A stretch of 64,000 nt of DNA from UBA2256 sp964531105 (lineage in GTDB: Bacteria > Spirochaetota > Spirochaetia > Treponematales > Rectinemataceae): the NCBI GenBank assembly GCA_964531105.1, contig CAZHFN010000002.1, forward strand, positions 1 to 64,000, read 5' to 3'. Shown piece by piece: positions 32,333 to 41,427 of the stretch (its first letter is position 1; every line of letters begins with the position of its first letter). The notes beneath the pieces are model-generated. The model made no database searches, had not been told where the DNA came from, and saw only the letters and a list, made by a program, of their open reading frames with translations. Made by a program: the position numbers and the translations under genes.

Positions 32333-33891
32333 CTAGGACATTCTCCGGACAAGAAGGGCTGAAAAGCCCTTCTTTTTCATCTCTCCCAGCTTCCACATTC
32401 CTGCAGGTCTGGTTTTTTCAAAGCGTGAGAGTATGGTGGGAGTGGCGATGAGCACCGCCGCTCCTCCTGTCTTGAGGCTACTGGCCAGAACAGCCCATGT
32501 ATGGGCTACATAGTCGAATTCGGGAATTTCGTCGGGAAAGCAGAGAGCTGCATCCATGGACGCGGGCTCCAGGCGATCCGAGTCAAAGAAGGAAAGACAA
32601 TCCGTCTCAGGGCCGGGATGGGGGAAAGCGGCGATGAGGTTTGCGGCAGCTGCGCGCAGCGCAAGGCTATCCCTGGAAACCAAGTGGATTCTGTCGCAGC
32701 CTAAAGCGGCTCTCGCCCAGAGCGCGGGAAGCCCTAGGCCTGGCCCCAGGAGAAGGAAGTCTCGCACCAGGCTTCCCGCGCAGGCTTTGGCCAAAGATGT
32801 TATCGCCAGATCGGTGGCAAAACTGGTGGTGTCGAATTCGGGCAGTCCCCAGATGCCTAAAACAGGAAGAGTATACGCGCCAAGGGGTCTTTTATCCCTG
32901 GATCGGAGGTAGGATCCAGGAATGCCAGCCCTGGCCAGGGACTCCCCTACTACAGCAAGCCCTTTAGGAGTTTTTGAGGAGGAGCCAAGAGCTTCGCTCT
33001 CTATCCGCCCACCAGTACCTGGCGAAGCTTCAAGCCCGGCAACCGCGGGTTTTTCCAGTATGAAAACCCCATGGCTCTTGGTGACTATTTTTCGTACAAG
33101 ACTCATACCCGAGTCTAAAATCCAGGCCTCTGCAGACTCCAGGAGAGAGCTGACAATNNNNNNNNNNNNNNNNNNNNNNNNNNNNNNNNNNNNNNNNNNN
33201 NNNNNNNNNNNNNNNNNNNNNNNNNNNNNNNNNNNNNNNNNNNNNNNNNNNNNNNNNTCATACCCGAGTCTAAAATCCAGGCCTCTGCAGACTCCAGGAG
33301 AGAGCTGACAATGACAAAGGCAAATCGGCCCCCGGGGTTGAGAAGTCCTGGGACATCTTCCCTTACAAAACGGGCAAGGACCTCTCCACCTGCCTTGGCG
33401 GGGAGGTTGGAAAGCACTGCATCATATGGACCCAAGGGATCGGCTTCGCCAAGAAGGCCTGGAGCGATTACCAGCTCGGCTTCCCTCTCCCTGTATTTCT
33501 TGTGTTTGGGTGGCTTTTTTGCGATCCGGGGAGCCTCGGCGCCTCCCAGTTCCAGCCTTTTAACCGGTAGACCATTCCTCCAGGCGTTGCGCTCAGAAAT
33601 CGCGCAGGCCAGCAGATCCCTATCCCTTAAGACAAGCTTAGCCTGTGGCGAGGATGCGGCCATGGAAATTCCGATTATTCCAGTTCCGCAGCCTGCATCC
33701 AGAATGGATTTCGCTGAGCATATGGAATCGTCCTTGGCAATTTCCTTGAGAAGGAGTCTAGTGCCCGTATCCACGTCGAATGAGGAGAAGAGGGCATGGG
33801 ACAGGTCGAATTTAAGCTTGGCGCCTCTGTAGGCGAACTCGACTGTCTTGTGAACCAAGGCCGAGAGATCATTCACGAGAGCTGGCCCCAT
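32333..33891 (-). CDS. two-domain RsmC-like methyltransferase (interrupted by a false gap)
   Basis: Read from 33891, the N-terminal domain has RGAKLKFDLSHALFSSFDVDTGTRLLL, the SAM motif DAGCGTGIIGISMA and the NLPAK catalytic-type motif of RsmC/RlmG-like rRNA m2G methyltransferases. After WILDSGM the sequence hits 100 N. Because the 55 bases on either side of the N are identical, deleting one copy plus the N joins DSGM directly to SLVRKIVTK in frame. The second half (about 256 aa) has a degenerate SAM fold (LLLGPGLGLPALWARAA). Together about 468 residues, the size of duplicated RsmC-type enzymes but in the reverse activity order. Last gene of the glyA operon. Confidence 0.72.
32352..32378 (+). 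terminator. terminator of the PEP carboxykinase gene
   Basis: agaagggct (32352-32360), gaaa loop, agcccttct (32365-32373) then a T-run. It lies inside the 3' end of the convergent methyltransferase gene, where the same bases encode MKKKGFSALL. Confidence 0.82.
33103..33312. other. 100-N gap flanked by an exact 55-bp duplication (assembly artefact)
   Basis: Bases 33103-33157 and 33258-33312 are identical over all 55 positions with 100 N between. An overlap of exactly this length is typical of two contigs sharing one assembly k-mer. Removing one copy and the N restores a continuous reading frame. Confidence 0.9.
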
Positions 33892-33921
33892 GATGAAGCC
33901 GGAAGGCTATTGGAATCGGAT

Positions 33922-34485
33922 TCAGTCGTTGACCCGCTCGACATAGTCGTTGGATTCGGTATTGACGAGGATTTTCTCGCCCTGCTTTATGAAAAGAGGC
34001 ACTCTCACCACGAGACCGGTTTCGGTGGTGATAGGCTTGGTCGCGCCCGAAACGGTGTCGCCCTTGATGTAGTTTTCACTCTCCATGACGGTGAAGACCA
34101 TCTTGTAGGGGATCTTAATATCGATCGGCTCGCCTTCCCACATCACCAGGGTATAGGTCTCCCCTTCCTTGAGGTATGGCTTCTTGTCCTCGTGGGCTTC
34201 TATAGGTATGCCGAACTGCTCGTAATTCTCGTTATTCATGAACATGAAATTTTCGCCGTCGGAGTACTGATACTGGCAGTCCACCAGGTCAACCTGGGCA
34301 TCTTCCACGGAATCGGCGGTCTTGATGGTCTGGGTGATGACGTTGCCCGTCTTGAGGCTTTTAGCTTTGACGCGGGCGAAGGCCGAACCCTTGCCGGGGC
34401 TTACGAATTCCCGATCCACGACTATGTGGGGAGCTCCGTTTATAAGTAGACAGGTTCCTAAATTAATCTCACCGCCGCGTACCAT
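33922..34485 (-). CDS. efp: translation elongation factor P
   Basis: A 187-residue three-domain EF-P that helps ribosomes through polyproline stretches. SPGKGSAFARVKAKSLKTG carries the lysine at the position modified in E. coli (Lys34). The start at 34485 (ATG after aagga) gives the usual length; the open frame upstream is not protein-like. EpmA is encoded just upstream, so modification by beta-lysylation is likely. The upstream 88 bases contain a 12-bp palindrome (TTGTCCGGACAA, 34510-34521) of unknown role. Confidence 0.94.
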   Translation of the reverse strand: MVRGGEINLGTCLLINGAPHIVVDREFVSPGKGSAFARVKAKSLKTGNVITQTIKTADSVEDAQVDLVDCQYQYSDGENFMFMNNENYEQFGIPIEAHEDKKPYLKEGETYTLVMWEGEPIDIKIPYKMVFTVMESENYIKGDTVSGATKPITTETGLVVRVPLFIKQGEKILVNTESNDYVERVND

Positions 34486-34573
34486 ACTTGTTCCTTCTAC
34501 CGCCCGGTCTTGTCCGGACAATACATCGATAAAGGCTTTCGGGCTTGAAAATGCCGCTGTATTTCGCAGTATT

Positions 34574-35551
34574 TTAGCGGAAAGCACGCTTCTCTGTAAA
34601 GGCTTCGAAGGGAAAGCTGATGACTTGCCTGATATCGTGCAGACCGAGGAGTCCCATAACAAGGCGATCGAAGCCTATCGCCACCCCCGAACAGGGGGGA
34701 AAATCCTTAAAGAGTTCAGGGTAGTCCATATCGACAGGGTGCGGAACCAGGGCATTGGCTTTTTTTTCGGCCTGGGATTGGAAATAATCGGCCACCGCCT
34801 TCCTGTCCGCCATTTCCGTAAAGCAGTTGGCCACCTCCACCCCGTTCACATGGAGCTCCCAGCGCTCTTTGTAGGCCTTGCCTGGAATATCCTTGGCCAG
34901 ACATTCGATGCCCGCGGGGTATTCATCCAACAACAATGGCTTGTCTTTAGGGAGGGCCGGCTCCACCTTGGAGAGAAAGATGACATTGAATGCCTCTTCC
35001 CAGCTAGCCTGGGGATTGACCAGCAAGTCCAGGGACTTGGCGGCTTCTATCATCGCATCCGCCTGACCGAGGGCGTCCAGATCCAGTCCGACATAGGCCT
35101 GGAAGGCCTCTGCCATGGTTACTCGCCTGAAGGGAGGTTTCGCGGAGTCGGGGCTTTCGGGAAGGGCCAAGGCCGCGAACAGTTCCTCGGTAATGGCTGC
35201 AGAAACCCTGGAATCGGCGCCCAGGGTGTAATATTCCAGCATAGTGAATTCGGGGTTATGCAGCCTGCCGATGGATTCCGCATTTCTGAAGGACTTGCAG
35301 ACCTGGAAGACGCTTCGCCTATGAGTGGCTATAAGCCGCTTCATCCATAGTTCAGGCGATGGGAGAAGAAAGAGGGGCAGGCCGGTGCGATAGGGATGCC
35401 TGAATTCGGTGGCAAAGGCTTCCAGGCTCGATTCAGGTATAAGCCAGGGGGCAAGAAGCGGGGTATCGGTTTCCAGATAGTCCCGGCCTAAAAAGAAATC
35501 CCTGGTTCTGCTTACAAGCCGAGAGCGGGCTTCCATTACTTTTACTTCCAT
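34574..35551 (-). CDS. epmA: EF-P--(R)-beta-lysine ligase (GenX/PoxA)
   Basis: A 325-residue class II lysyl-tRNA synthetase core without the anticodon-binding domain, the mark of EpmA. Motif 2 is FRNAESIGRLHNPEFTMLEYY and motif 3 GVAIGFDRLVMGLLG. It attaches beta-lysine to EF-P, encoded immediately downstream, which fits. The partner aminomutase EpmB is not in this window. It lies one base after queG in the glyA-queG-epmA-efp-methyltransferase order. Confidence 0.92.
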   Translation of the reverse strand: MEVKVMEARSRLVSRTRDFFLGRDYLETDTPLLAPWLIPESSLEAFATEFRHPYRTGLPLFLLPSPELWMKRLIATHRRSVFQVCKSFRNAESIGRLHNPEFTMLEYYTLGADSRVSAAITEELFAALALPESPDSAKPPFRRVTMAEAFQAYVGLDLDALGQADAMIEAAKSLDLLVNPQASWEEAFNVIFLSKVEPALPKDKPLLLDEYPAGIECLAKDIPGKAYKERWELHVNGVEVANCFTEMADRKAVADYFQSQAEKKANALVPHPVDMDYPELFKDFPPCSGVAIGFDRLVMGLLGLHDIRQVISFPFEAFTEKRAFR

Positions 35552-35552
35552 C

Positions 35553-36518
35553 TCAGGTCTCCTGGCTTAGGGTCGCATTTCTTCGCAGGGCTTTGAGGGA
35601 TATCCAGGAACGATCCAGCACAGTTCCGCGGAAAATGGATTTGAGTTCTTCATCATTGCGCTCCAGTAAAACCCCTGCTGGAATGCTCTTGCCGAGAATG
35701 CCAAGCGAACATTCAGCCTTATCATCGGTCAGGAAATAGGGGCAGGCTTCCAGGCAAATATCGCAGCCGTAGAGTCTGCGGGAGAGAAAGGTTCTGATAT
35801 ATTCCGGCGGTTCCTCATCGATGTGAGTCCAGTGCTGGATGCACTTGGTTCTGTAAAAGCTGCCCTCTTCTCTACCAAGGGCCGTGGTGGGGCAGGCATC
35901 AATACATTTGCGGCAGACGCCGCAGCGCGATGTGATCTCGGTTCGCGTCGGTCCACTCAGCTCCATGGGGCAGAGAATCAGCCCTAAAAGCACCGCCGAA
36001 CTGCTCAGCTCGTGGCCAGAGGCTATGAGTATATTATTCTTGCCTACCCAGCCTAGATTAGCCTTGAGGGCTAGGGCTTTTTCAGGCAAACCGGAATTGG
36101 TCAGGCGTTTCCACGTTTTCAATCCCGACATCGCGATGCCTGAGGCCTCGGCCCTGGATTTCATGGATTTGAGGGCGGCGTGCAGCCTTTTGTCGATCTC
36201 GGCATACCAATTGGCCCGAGCAAACCTGGCGAGGGTCATCATCGGTTTTTTAGCGAGTCCCTCGCCCTCACCTCCAACGCTCGCCCAGTCAGGTCCCAGG
36301 ACAGGCCCCTCGCCGTAGCGCAGCGCAACTACAACAATTGTGGCGGTAGCCCCGAGGTCATAGCGATCAGAGTCTTGGCCATTCAGTGGGTAACGATCCA
36401 GCACATCCTTAAAAGATGATCTGTCCAGAAAACCATGGACAAAAAAACCCTGAGCCTGGAGCTCTCTGGACAGAATGGCTCCAAGGCCAGGTACAGCCTC
36501 ATTCTCTTCTATGGCCAT
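35553..36518 (-). CDS. queG: epoxyqueuosine reductase-like iron-sulfur protein
   Basis: A 321-residue protein with two [4Fe-4S] cysteine sets, CGVCRKCIDACPTTAL and CDICLEACPYF, separated by about 45 residues as in QueG. A LGWVGKNNILI segment, typical of QueG, precedes them. It would reduce epoxyqueuosine to queuosine in tRNA with cobalamin. It is somewhat shorter than the usual 350-380 residues, lacking the C-terminal HEAT-like part, so the assignment is strong at family level only. Start 10 bases after glyA. Confidence 0.82.
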   Translation of the reverse strand: MAIEENEAVPGLGAILSRELQAQGFFVHGFLDRSSFKDVLDRYPLNGQDSDRYDLGATATIVVVALRYGEGPVLGPDWASVGGEGEGLAKKPMMTLARFARANWYAEIDKRLHAALKSMKSRAEASGIAMSGLKTWKRLTNSGLPEKALALKANLGWVGKNNILIASGHELSSSAVLLGLILCPMELSGPTRTEITSRCGVCRKCIDACPTTALGREEGSFYRTKCIQHWTHIDEEPPEYIRTFLSRRLYGCDICLEACPYFLTDDKAECSLGILGKSIPAGVLLERNDEELKSIFRGTVLDRSWISLKALRRNATLSQET

Positions 36519-36528
36519 AATCCCGATA

Positions 36529-37812
36529 TCAGGGGATTGGGAAGTTCGAGGTGAGGGTGAGCACTTTCTGCCCTACCCTTTTGAGCAGCCCCTCATCTCC
36601 CTTGGACTTCAAGACCTCGCCCACAAGAGAACCTACGCTGACCATCTCGCCCTTACCCATGCCCCTTGTAGTGAGCGCTGCAGTTCCTACACGAATTCCT
36701 GAGGTGACAAAGGGGCTCTTGTCATCGAAGGGGATGCTGTTTTTATTGACGGTTATATTGGCCTTGTCCAGCCAGGTTTCGGCATCCCTTCCGGAAATAC
36801 CCAGCGGACTCAGGTCTACCAAGGCCAGATGGGTATCGGTGCCGCCCGAGACTATGCGGGCGCCACTTTCGGCAATGCTGGCGGCAAGCACCTTGGCGTT
36901 TTCGCAGACTCTGTCGATATAGGAGGCAAACTCGGGTTCTAGGGCCTCCTTGAAGGCCACTGCCTTGGCGGCGATCACATGGAGCAGAGGTCCGCCCTGA
37001 ATGCCCGGCATTATGGAGGAATCGATAAGTTCCGACCACTTTTTAAATCCATCGCCTTTGGCGGTCTTTATGCCCCTATTGTTGGCCTTGTCCCTTCCTA
37101 TCAGTATCATGCCGCCCCGCGGTCCGCGCAGCGTTTTATGAGTGGTTGTGGTGGTGAAATCGGCCAAGGCCAGTGGGCTCGGATGCTTCCCCGCGGCGAC
37201 GAGGCCCGCTATGTGCGCCATGTCCACGAGAAGGTAAGCCCCTACCGCATCGGCGATGCGCCTAAAGGCAGCAAAATCTATTACCCTGGAATAGGCCGAA
37301 GCGCCGGCAATTATCAGCCTGGGCCTGTACTCCCGGGCGAGGGATTCCACCTGATCATAATCTATCAGTTCGGTATCCCGTTTCACGCCATAGCGGACTA
37401 CCTTATAGAGTTTACCGGAAAATGACACAGGGGCGCCGTGGGTAAGATGTCCGCCATGGGCCAGATCCATTCCCAGAATGGTGTCGCCCGGATCCAGCGC
37501 TGCGAAGAGCACACCCATATTGGCTTGGCTGCCCGCATGGGGCTGGACATTCGCATAATCGCAGGAAAAAAGCTTTTTGGCTCTGTCACGCGCCAGATTT
37601 TCTGCTATGTCCACGAATTCGCAGCCCCCGTAGTAGCGTTTACCCGGGTAGCCTTCCGCGTACTTGTTGGTGAGTACAGAACCCACGGCTTCGAGGACCG
37701 CAGGAGAAGCATAGTTTTCACTTGCGATAAGCTCCAGTTTTTCCTTCTGGCGTCGCGCTTCATCGCACATCGCTGCCCAGAGTTCCGGATCGTACTGTTC
37801 AATTTTTTTCAT
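36529..37812 (-). CDS. glyA: serine hydroxymethyltransferase
   Basis: A 427-residue PLP enzyme converting serine plus tetrahydrofolate to glycine. LIASENYASPAVLEAVGS near the N-terminus, TTTHKTLRGPRGGMIL with the PLP lysine (about residue 225), and the PGIQGGPLLHVIAAKAVAF loop are conserved. First gene of the operon with a gaggg ribosome site; an AT-rich -10-like stretch (TATTATAAC) lies about 20 bases upstream. No glycine riboswitch was seen in the short leader. Confidence 0.95.
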   Translation of the reverse strand: MKKIEQYDPELWAAMCDEARRQKEKLELIASENYASPAVLEAVGSVLTNKYAEGYPGKRYYGGCEFVDIAENLARDRAKKLFSCDYANVQPHAGSQANMGVLFAALDPGDTILGMDLAHGGHLTHGAPVSFSGKLYKVVRYGVKRDTELIDYDQVESLAREYRPRLIIAGASAYSRVIDFAAFRRIADAVGAYLLVDMAHIAGLVAAGKHPSPLALADFTTTTTHKTLRGPRGGMILIGRDKANNRGIKTAKGDGFKKWSELIDSSIMPGIQGGPLLHVIAAKAVAFKEALEPEFASYIDRVCENAKVLAASIAESGARIVSGGTDTHLALVDLSPLGISGRDAETWLDKANITVNKNSIPFDDKSPFVTSGIRVGTAALTTRGMGKGEMVSVGSLVGEVLKSKGDEGLLKRVGQKVLTLTSNFPIP

Positions 37813-37905
37813 TTTTACCCTCTAGGGTTATAATATTATTCCCACGGATGAATTGTAGCGTAATCATCCTATTTCTGCCACTGCCCCCAAGGCTTACAAA
37901 GCCTT

Positions 37906-39594
37906 TCAATACCGGGCCAGTATCTGCATTGGTCTCCAGGCGCTGGAATACTCCAGCTGGGAAGCTTCATCCCAGAGAGGCAGAAAAGTCCAAGCCAGCG
38001 CCCTGGCGCCAGGCCTTAGGCCATTACTCCTGGAAGCCCCGGATTCTACGCCTCTTTCCATGGCGATATGCCTGTTGTCCAGGGCGCCAAAATAAAGGGA
38101 AGGATTATCAAAGGGAGGTAAAAATCCTTTGATTTTACCTGCCCTGCTCAATACCGGATCGTAGGGTACCCAGCCTATGGAGGGCAGATAGTATTCCATC
38201 CAGAAATGGGGAATTCCCCATTCATCTTCCCCTGCCAGAAATCCCGAGATTGGAACCGCAGGTATGCCTGTAGCCCGAAAAAGGGAGGCAGCGAGGAGAA
38301 CATAGTCTCTTGTATTTGCCAGCCTTTCCTTCAAAGCTTGAGAAATTGTACCTTCGGATGAGGTGCCGGGCACCCATTTCATGCGGGAAACAAGCCAGGC
38401 ATGGATGAGTGCGGCTTTTTTCTGAAGATTTCTTTCCCTGCCGATTATCTGTGCCGCCAGACTTTTAATTTCCTTGCTGCCCGAAGGCAGGAGACTTTCC
38501 TCATTCAGATAGGGCTGCAAAAAGAGGGGTGCAGTGCCTGGAGCCGAGGGATTCGCATAGGGTCCTGCAAACCCTTCCTTGTACGAAGAAAGCTCGGTCT
38601 CGACGCTGTGGACGGTTACTTGGAGAGTCCTGGAAATCCTGGTCACACCCTGAATAGGTCCTTCCACCCTGATCAGAGAAACACGACCGTTAGACCCCAG
38701 CGACGAAGGGTGGCTTTCTTCCTGAACCTCATCGAAGCTCTGGGAAAACGAGCTGGCCGGGTTGGGCGCATGAATTACCAGAGCACCGTCCGAATCAGAA
38801 TCCTTTCGACTGATCTCCACTTCAAAGCCAAGCGTGTAGGTGACAGGATTGAAACGGTATTTGCTGCCGGAATTCTGGCTCAAGCTCAGGCTGAAGGGTT
38901 CAGAAAGGCCATGGGGAGTGCTCACCACCAGAGGACCCGAGCCAGCCTCTTCAGGAACCCGAACCGCAATCACCTTGTCATCCCAGCTTTCATACATAAG
39001 ACTATTCTCGGGCTGCACAAAATTTTCCGACTCTTCTAAGGCGCTTTTTCTGTCCATGGGGGAATCCAGTGCCATGAGCCCGGGATTTCGTGAAAACAGG
39101 ACCTGGCTGGCCTGGAATTCGGAGCCAAAGTTAATGCCCCCGATTTCCACCAGGGCTCCCACTCCGGCTTCCTGGGGAACAACCGAAAGTATCGAAGGCC
39201 CAGTAGGTGCGTGGGGAAGACCTGCTGGTTTGATGGGTAGTCTGCGCTGGGCTATCAGGACTTCGGGTTTGCTTTTCCCCAGAGAGGTTTGCACCTGGAG
39301 CAGTCCCGAATCTATGCTCGAGGGGAGCAAAAATACTATTTCATGCTCCTCCCACGACAGGTAGGAAGAATTCGTTAGCGCCGCTCCATCCAACAGCAAC
39401 ATGGCTTTGCCAAGGTCATCCCCGCTATCCTTGCCGAAATTTCTGCCCGATACGCGTATTTCCTCGCCAGGAACAAAGACCAGGGGCTGGATGGAATCTA
39501 TGACAGGAAGTTGGGTGCTCAGGTAGATAAGAATTATACCCGCCAGGCCTAGGACAATAAGAATCGCGACAGCGATGTTCCAGGTACGCTTCAT
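37906..39594 (-). CDS. exported IPT/TIG-domain protein with transglutaminase-like domain lacking the catalytic Cys
   Basis: A 562-residue protein with an N-terminal signal anchor (residues 7-27). Two IPT/TIG-like Ig repeats follow (IDSIQPLVFVPGEEIRVSGRNFG and ILSVVPQEAGVGALVEIGGINFG). The C-terminal domain is a transglutaminase core: NTRDYVLLAASLFRATGIPA, HFWMEYYLPSIGWVPYDP. The normal GxCxD/EY nucleophile position reads NTRDY, so Thr replaces Cys, while the His and Asp are kept. It may be a non-catalytic binding domain or use a different chemistry. Last gene of the ECF sigma operon, 27 bases after the secreted protein. Confidence 0.75.
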   Translation of the reverse strand: MKRTWNIAVAILIVLGLAGIILIYLSTQLPVIDSIQPLVFVPGEEIRVSGRNFGKDSGDDLGKAMLLLDGAALTNSSYLSWEEHEIVFLLPSSIDSGLLQVQTSLGKSKPEVLIAQRRLPIKPAGLPHAPTGPSILSVVPQEAGVGALVEIGGINFGSEFQASQVLFSRNPGLMALDSPMDRKSALEESENFVQPENSLMYESWDDKVIAVRVPEEAGSGPLVVSTPHGLSEPFSLSLSQNSGSKYRFNPVTYTLGFEVEISRKDSDSDGALVIHAPNPASSFSQSFDEVQEESHPSSLGSNGRVSLIRVEGPIQGVTRISRTLQVTVHSVETELSSYKEGFAGPYANPSAPGTAPLFLQPYLNEESLLPSGSKEIKSLAAQIIGRERNLQKKAALIHAWLVSRMKWVPGTSSEGTISQALKERLANTRDYVLLAASLFRATGIPAVPISGFLAGEDEWGIPHFWMEYYLPSIGWVPYDPVLSRAGKIKGFLPPFDNPSLYFGALDNRHIAMERGVESGASRSNGLRPGARALAWTFLPLWDEASQLEYSSAWRPMQILARY

Positions 39595-39621
39595 GCCACT
39601 TCCGATGCAGCCACGGTTCTG

Positions 39622-40206
39622 CTATCGCTCCGCAGGCCTGTCTACCTTGATTTCCACCGCCACAGGAGCTCCTGACTTGTAATCGGCACCCAGGGGGTAG
39701 AAATAAATCCTAGCACCCAGGGGTATGCTCATGGACTGCATAGTCGTCTTGTAGCTGAGTGAATTATCCTCGGTTTTTACCCAAATTTGCCCTTGAATGA
39801 AGAGGTCTACGATTGGGTCGCGGAAGCCCATGGGCAATACCTGCACTAAAATTACAAGGTTTTTCCCCATGAGCCTGAGGTCCAGGGGAGCGGCTAAGGG
39901 CAGGCTTCTTACCAGGGATTCGCTCCAATCGATAGCAGACACAGGAGACTGCAAGCGAGTCGACTCACCTGCGGCCTTTTCCCCTGACGTTTCTCCTTTA
40001 TCGCCTGTCTTGGGCTGGAGAAGTTTTACATCGGCCGCGCTTAATGAAAATGCAGATCGAACAGTAAAGCTGAGTATGGGGATAGGGGCGGCCTCCGGCA
40101 CAGCGCCAGTCTGGGCAACAGCCCTCGCTGCAGCCGCGAAGGCCAGAAGTAAGAAAAGGGAGATCCTGAATACTTCGCCTTTTCTTTCCGAAATCTGACG
40201 ATTCAC
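39622..40206 (-). CDS. exported protein of unknown function in ECF sigma operon
   Basis: A 194-residue protein. Residues 1-32 form a signal peptide (hydrophobic FRISLFLLLAFAAAARAVAQ). A variable low-complexity linker (KTGDKGETSGEKAAGE) and a predicted beta-rich C-terminal half follow (LDLRLMGKNLVILVQVLPMGF, GARIYFYPLG). I do not recognise a family. ATGA overlap with the anti-sigma factor. It is probably an envelope target or accessory of the sigma system. Confidence 0.65.
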   Translation of the reverse strand: MNRQISERKGEVFRISLFLLLAFAAAARAVAQTGAVPEAAPIPILSFTVRSAFSLSAADVKLLQPKTGDKGETSGEKAAGESTRLQSPVSAIDWSESLVRSLPLAAPLDLRLMGKNLVILVQVLPMGFRDPIVDLFIQGQIWVKTEDNSLSYKTTMQSMSIPLGARIYFYPLGADYKSGAPVAVEIKVDRPAER

Positions 40207-40793
40207 CTCGTTGCGCTCCCATAGGAAGTAGTTGTCGGTTCCAGCACGAAGCCTTCGGAATCCGAAACGATAAGGGGATTCCCCGGCTGGTAAAAAACGG
40301 ATTCGCTGGGTATTTCGATCATGACAGGCTGAACGGATTGCTGCCTCAAGTATTGGGCCATCATTTCAAGGCTGGCTGCCTGGACAGTGATAGAACCGGA
40401 AGCCGCAGCCATGGCTGGCGATCTATCCCTAAAAAGACCCATGGTAGCTCCAAAGAGAAGCACAAAGGCCGCTGCTGAAATAGCCAGAAAGGGCATTGGC
40501 AGGGCTACCCTGCGTGACCAAAGCTCGCTTACCCATGCCGCGCGGGAGGCAGTGGCTTTCCTGTTCCGGGTACTGAAGTCGATGGAAGCGCCTATCCTGG
40601 ATTTCGCCAGGCTCAAGGCACGGCTTTCTTCTGAAGTAAATCCCCGAGCCATGGTTTGGGAGAGGGCGCGATATTCCGCAACATGGGCAGTGCATCTGGA
40701 ACAACCTGAAATATGGCTATCCAATCTCTCCTTCCAGGGTGAAGGCACTTCGCCGTCCGCATGGGCAGATAAAAGCGCATCATCAGGACACAT
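40203..40793 (-). CDS. zinc-finger anti-sigma factor
   Basis: A 196-residue protein starting with a ZAS-type motif, HISGCSRC (H-x3-C-x2-C, about residues 28-35), then a charged linker and a single membrane segment (PFLAISAAAFVLLFGATMGLF, about 100-122) and a periplasmic tail. This is the layout of membrane-bound anti-sigma factors that hold an ECF sigma until the envelope is stressed. It overlaps the ECF sigma gene by 11 bases. Confidence 0.85.
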   Translation of the reverse strand: MCPDDALLSAHADGEVPSPWKERLDSHISGCSRCTAHVAEYRALSQTMARGFTSEESRALSLAKSRIGASIDFSTRNRKATASRAAWVSELWSRRVALPMPFLAISAAAFVLLFGATMGLFRDRSPAMAAASGSITVQAASLEMMAQYLRQQSVQPVMIEIPSESVFYQPGNPLIVSDSEGFVLEPTTTSYGSATR

Positions 40794-41427
40794 GGGGATC
40801 CTCCCTGTTCATACGCTTGAGAAGGGCTTCGCGAGCACGGAATGCCCGTACCTTCACGTTGCCCTCGCTAATCCCAAGTACTTTTCCTATTTCCTTGTAG
40901 TTCATACCGCCATACTCTTTTAACACCAGCACCGTCTTGAGCTTTTCTGGAAGCAGGTCCAGACAGGCGCGCAGCTCATCGGCAGCCTCGTTGCGCAATA
41001 CCTCATCTTCCACCGAAGCCTGGACGCCGGCTTCAGTGCCTGTCTCCTTGATGGACAGGGCTCCGGCTTCCGTATTTTCCACCGGCGAAGCTTCGCTTCT
41101 CCACCACTTCTCGTAGGCTTTTGTCTCCCTACCCTTCCGTTTGGCATAATTGATGGCTGCGTTCTTCACTACCCTGATAAGCCAGTACTTGGCATCGTTC
41201 TTGGTAGGAAAAACCATATTTTTTTCCACAAGCTTGCCAAAGGCATCGTGAACTATGTCCTCCGAGGCTTCGGTGGAGTTGCTGATGCGCAGCGCAACCC
41301 TGAGCAGCATATCGACATTATCTTCGTATATCTGTCTAAAACTGAGATCGTCATGCCGCTCACCAGAAGATAACAATGTCGCGTCCCCTATGTTACGTGG
41401 CCTTCTCAGGCCTTGGTTAGCTTCCAC
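40783..41427 (-). CDS. ECF-family RNA polymerase sigma factor
   Basis: Region 2 (SFRQIYEDNVDMLLRVALRISNSTEASEDIVHDAFGKL) and region 4 with the helix-turn-helix (NYKEIGKVLGISEGNVKVRAFRAREALLKRM) are clear, with no region 3, as in ECF sigmas. The GTG start at 41427 overlaps the cysS 3' end by 22 bases with no good ribosome site. A shorter start around FRQIYED is possible, so the first 25 residues are uncertain. Paired with the anti-sigma factor downstream. Confidence 0.85.
   Translation of the reverse strand: MEANQGLRRPRNIGDATLLSSGERHDDLSFRQIYEDNVDMLLRVALRISNSTEASEDIVHDAFGKLVEKNMVFPTKNDAKYWLIRVVKNAAINYAKRKGRETKAYEKWWRSEASPVENTEAGALSIKETGTEAGVQASVEDEVLRNEAADELRACLDLLPEKLKTVLVLKEYGGMNYKEIGKVLGISEGNVKVRAFRAREALLKRMNREDPHVS

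Noticed and set aside
37813..37905. Glycine riboswitch before glyA
   Set aside because: The 93-base gap is too short for a tandem aptamer and lacks its motifs.
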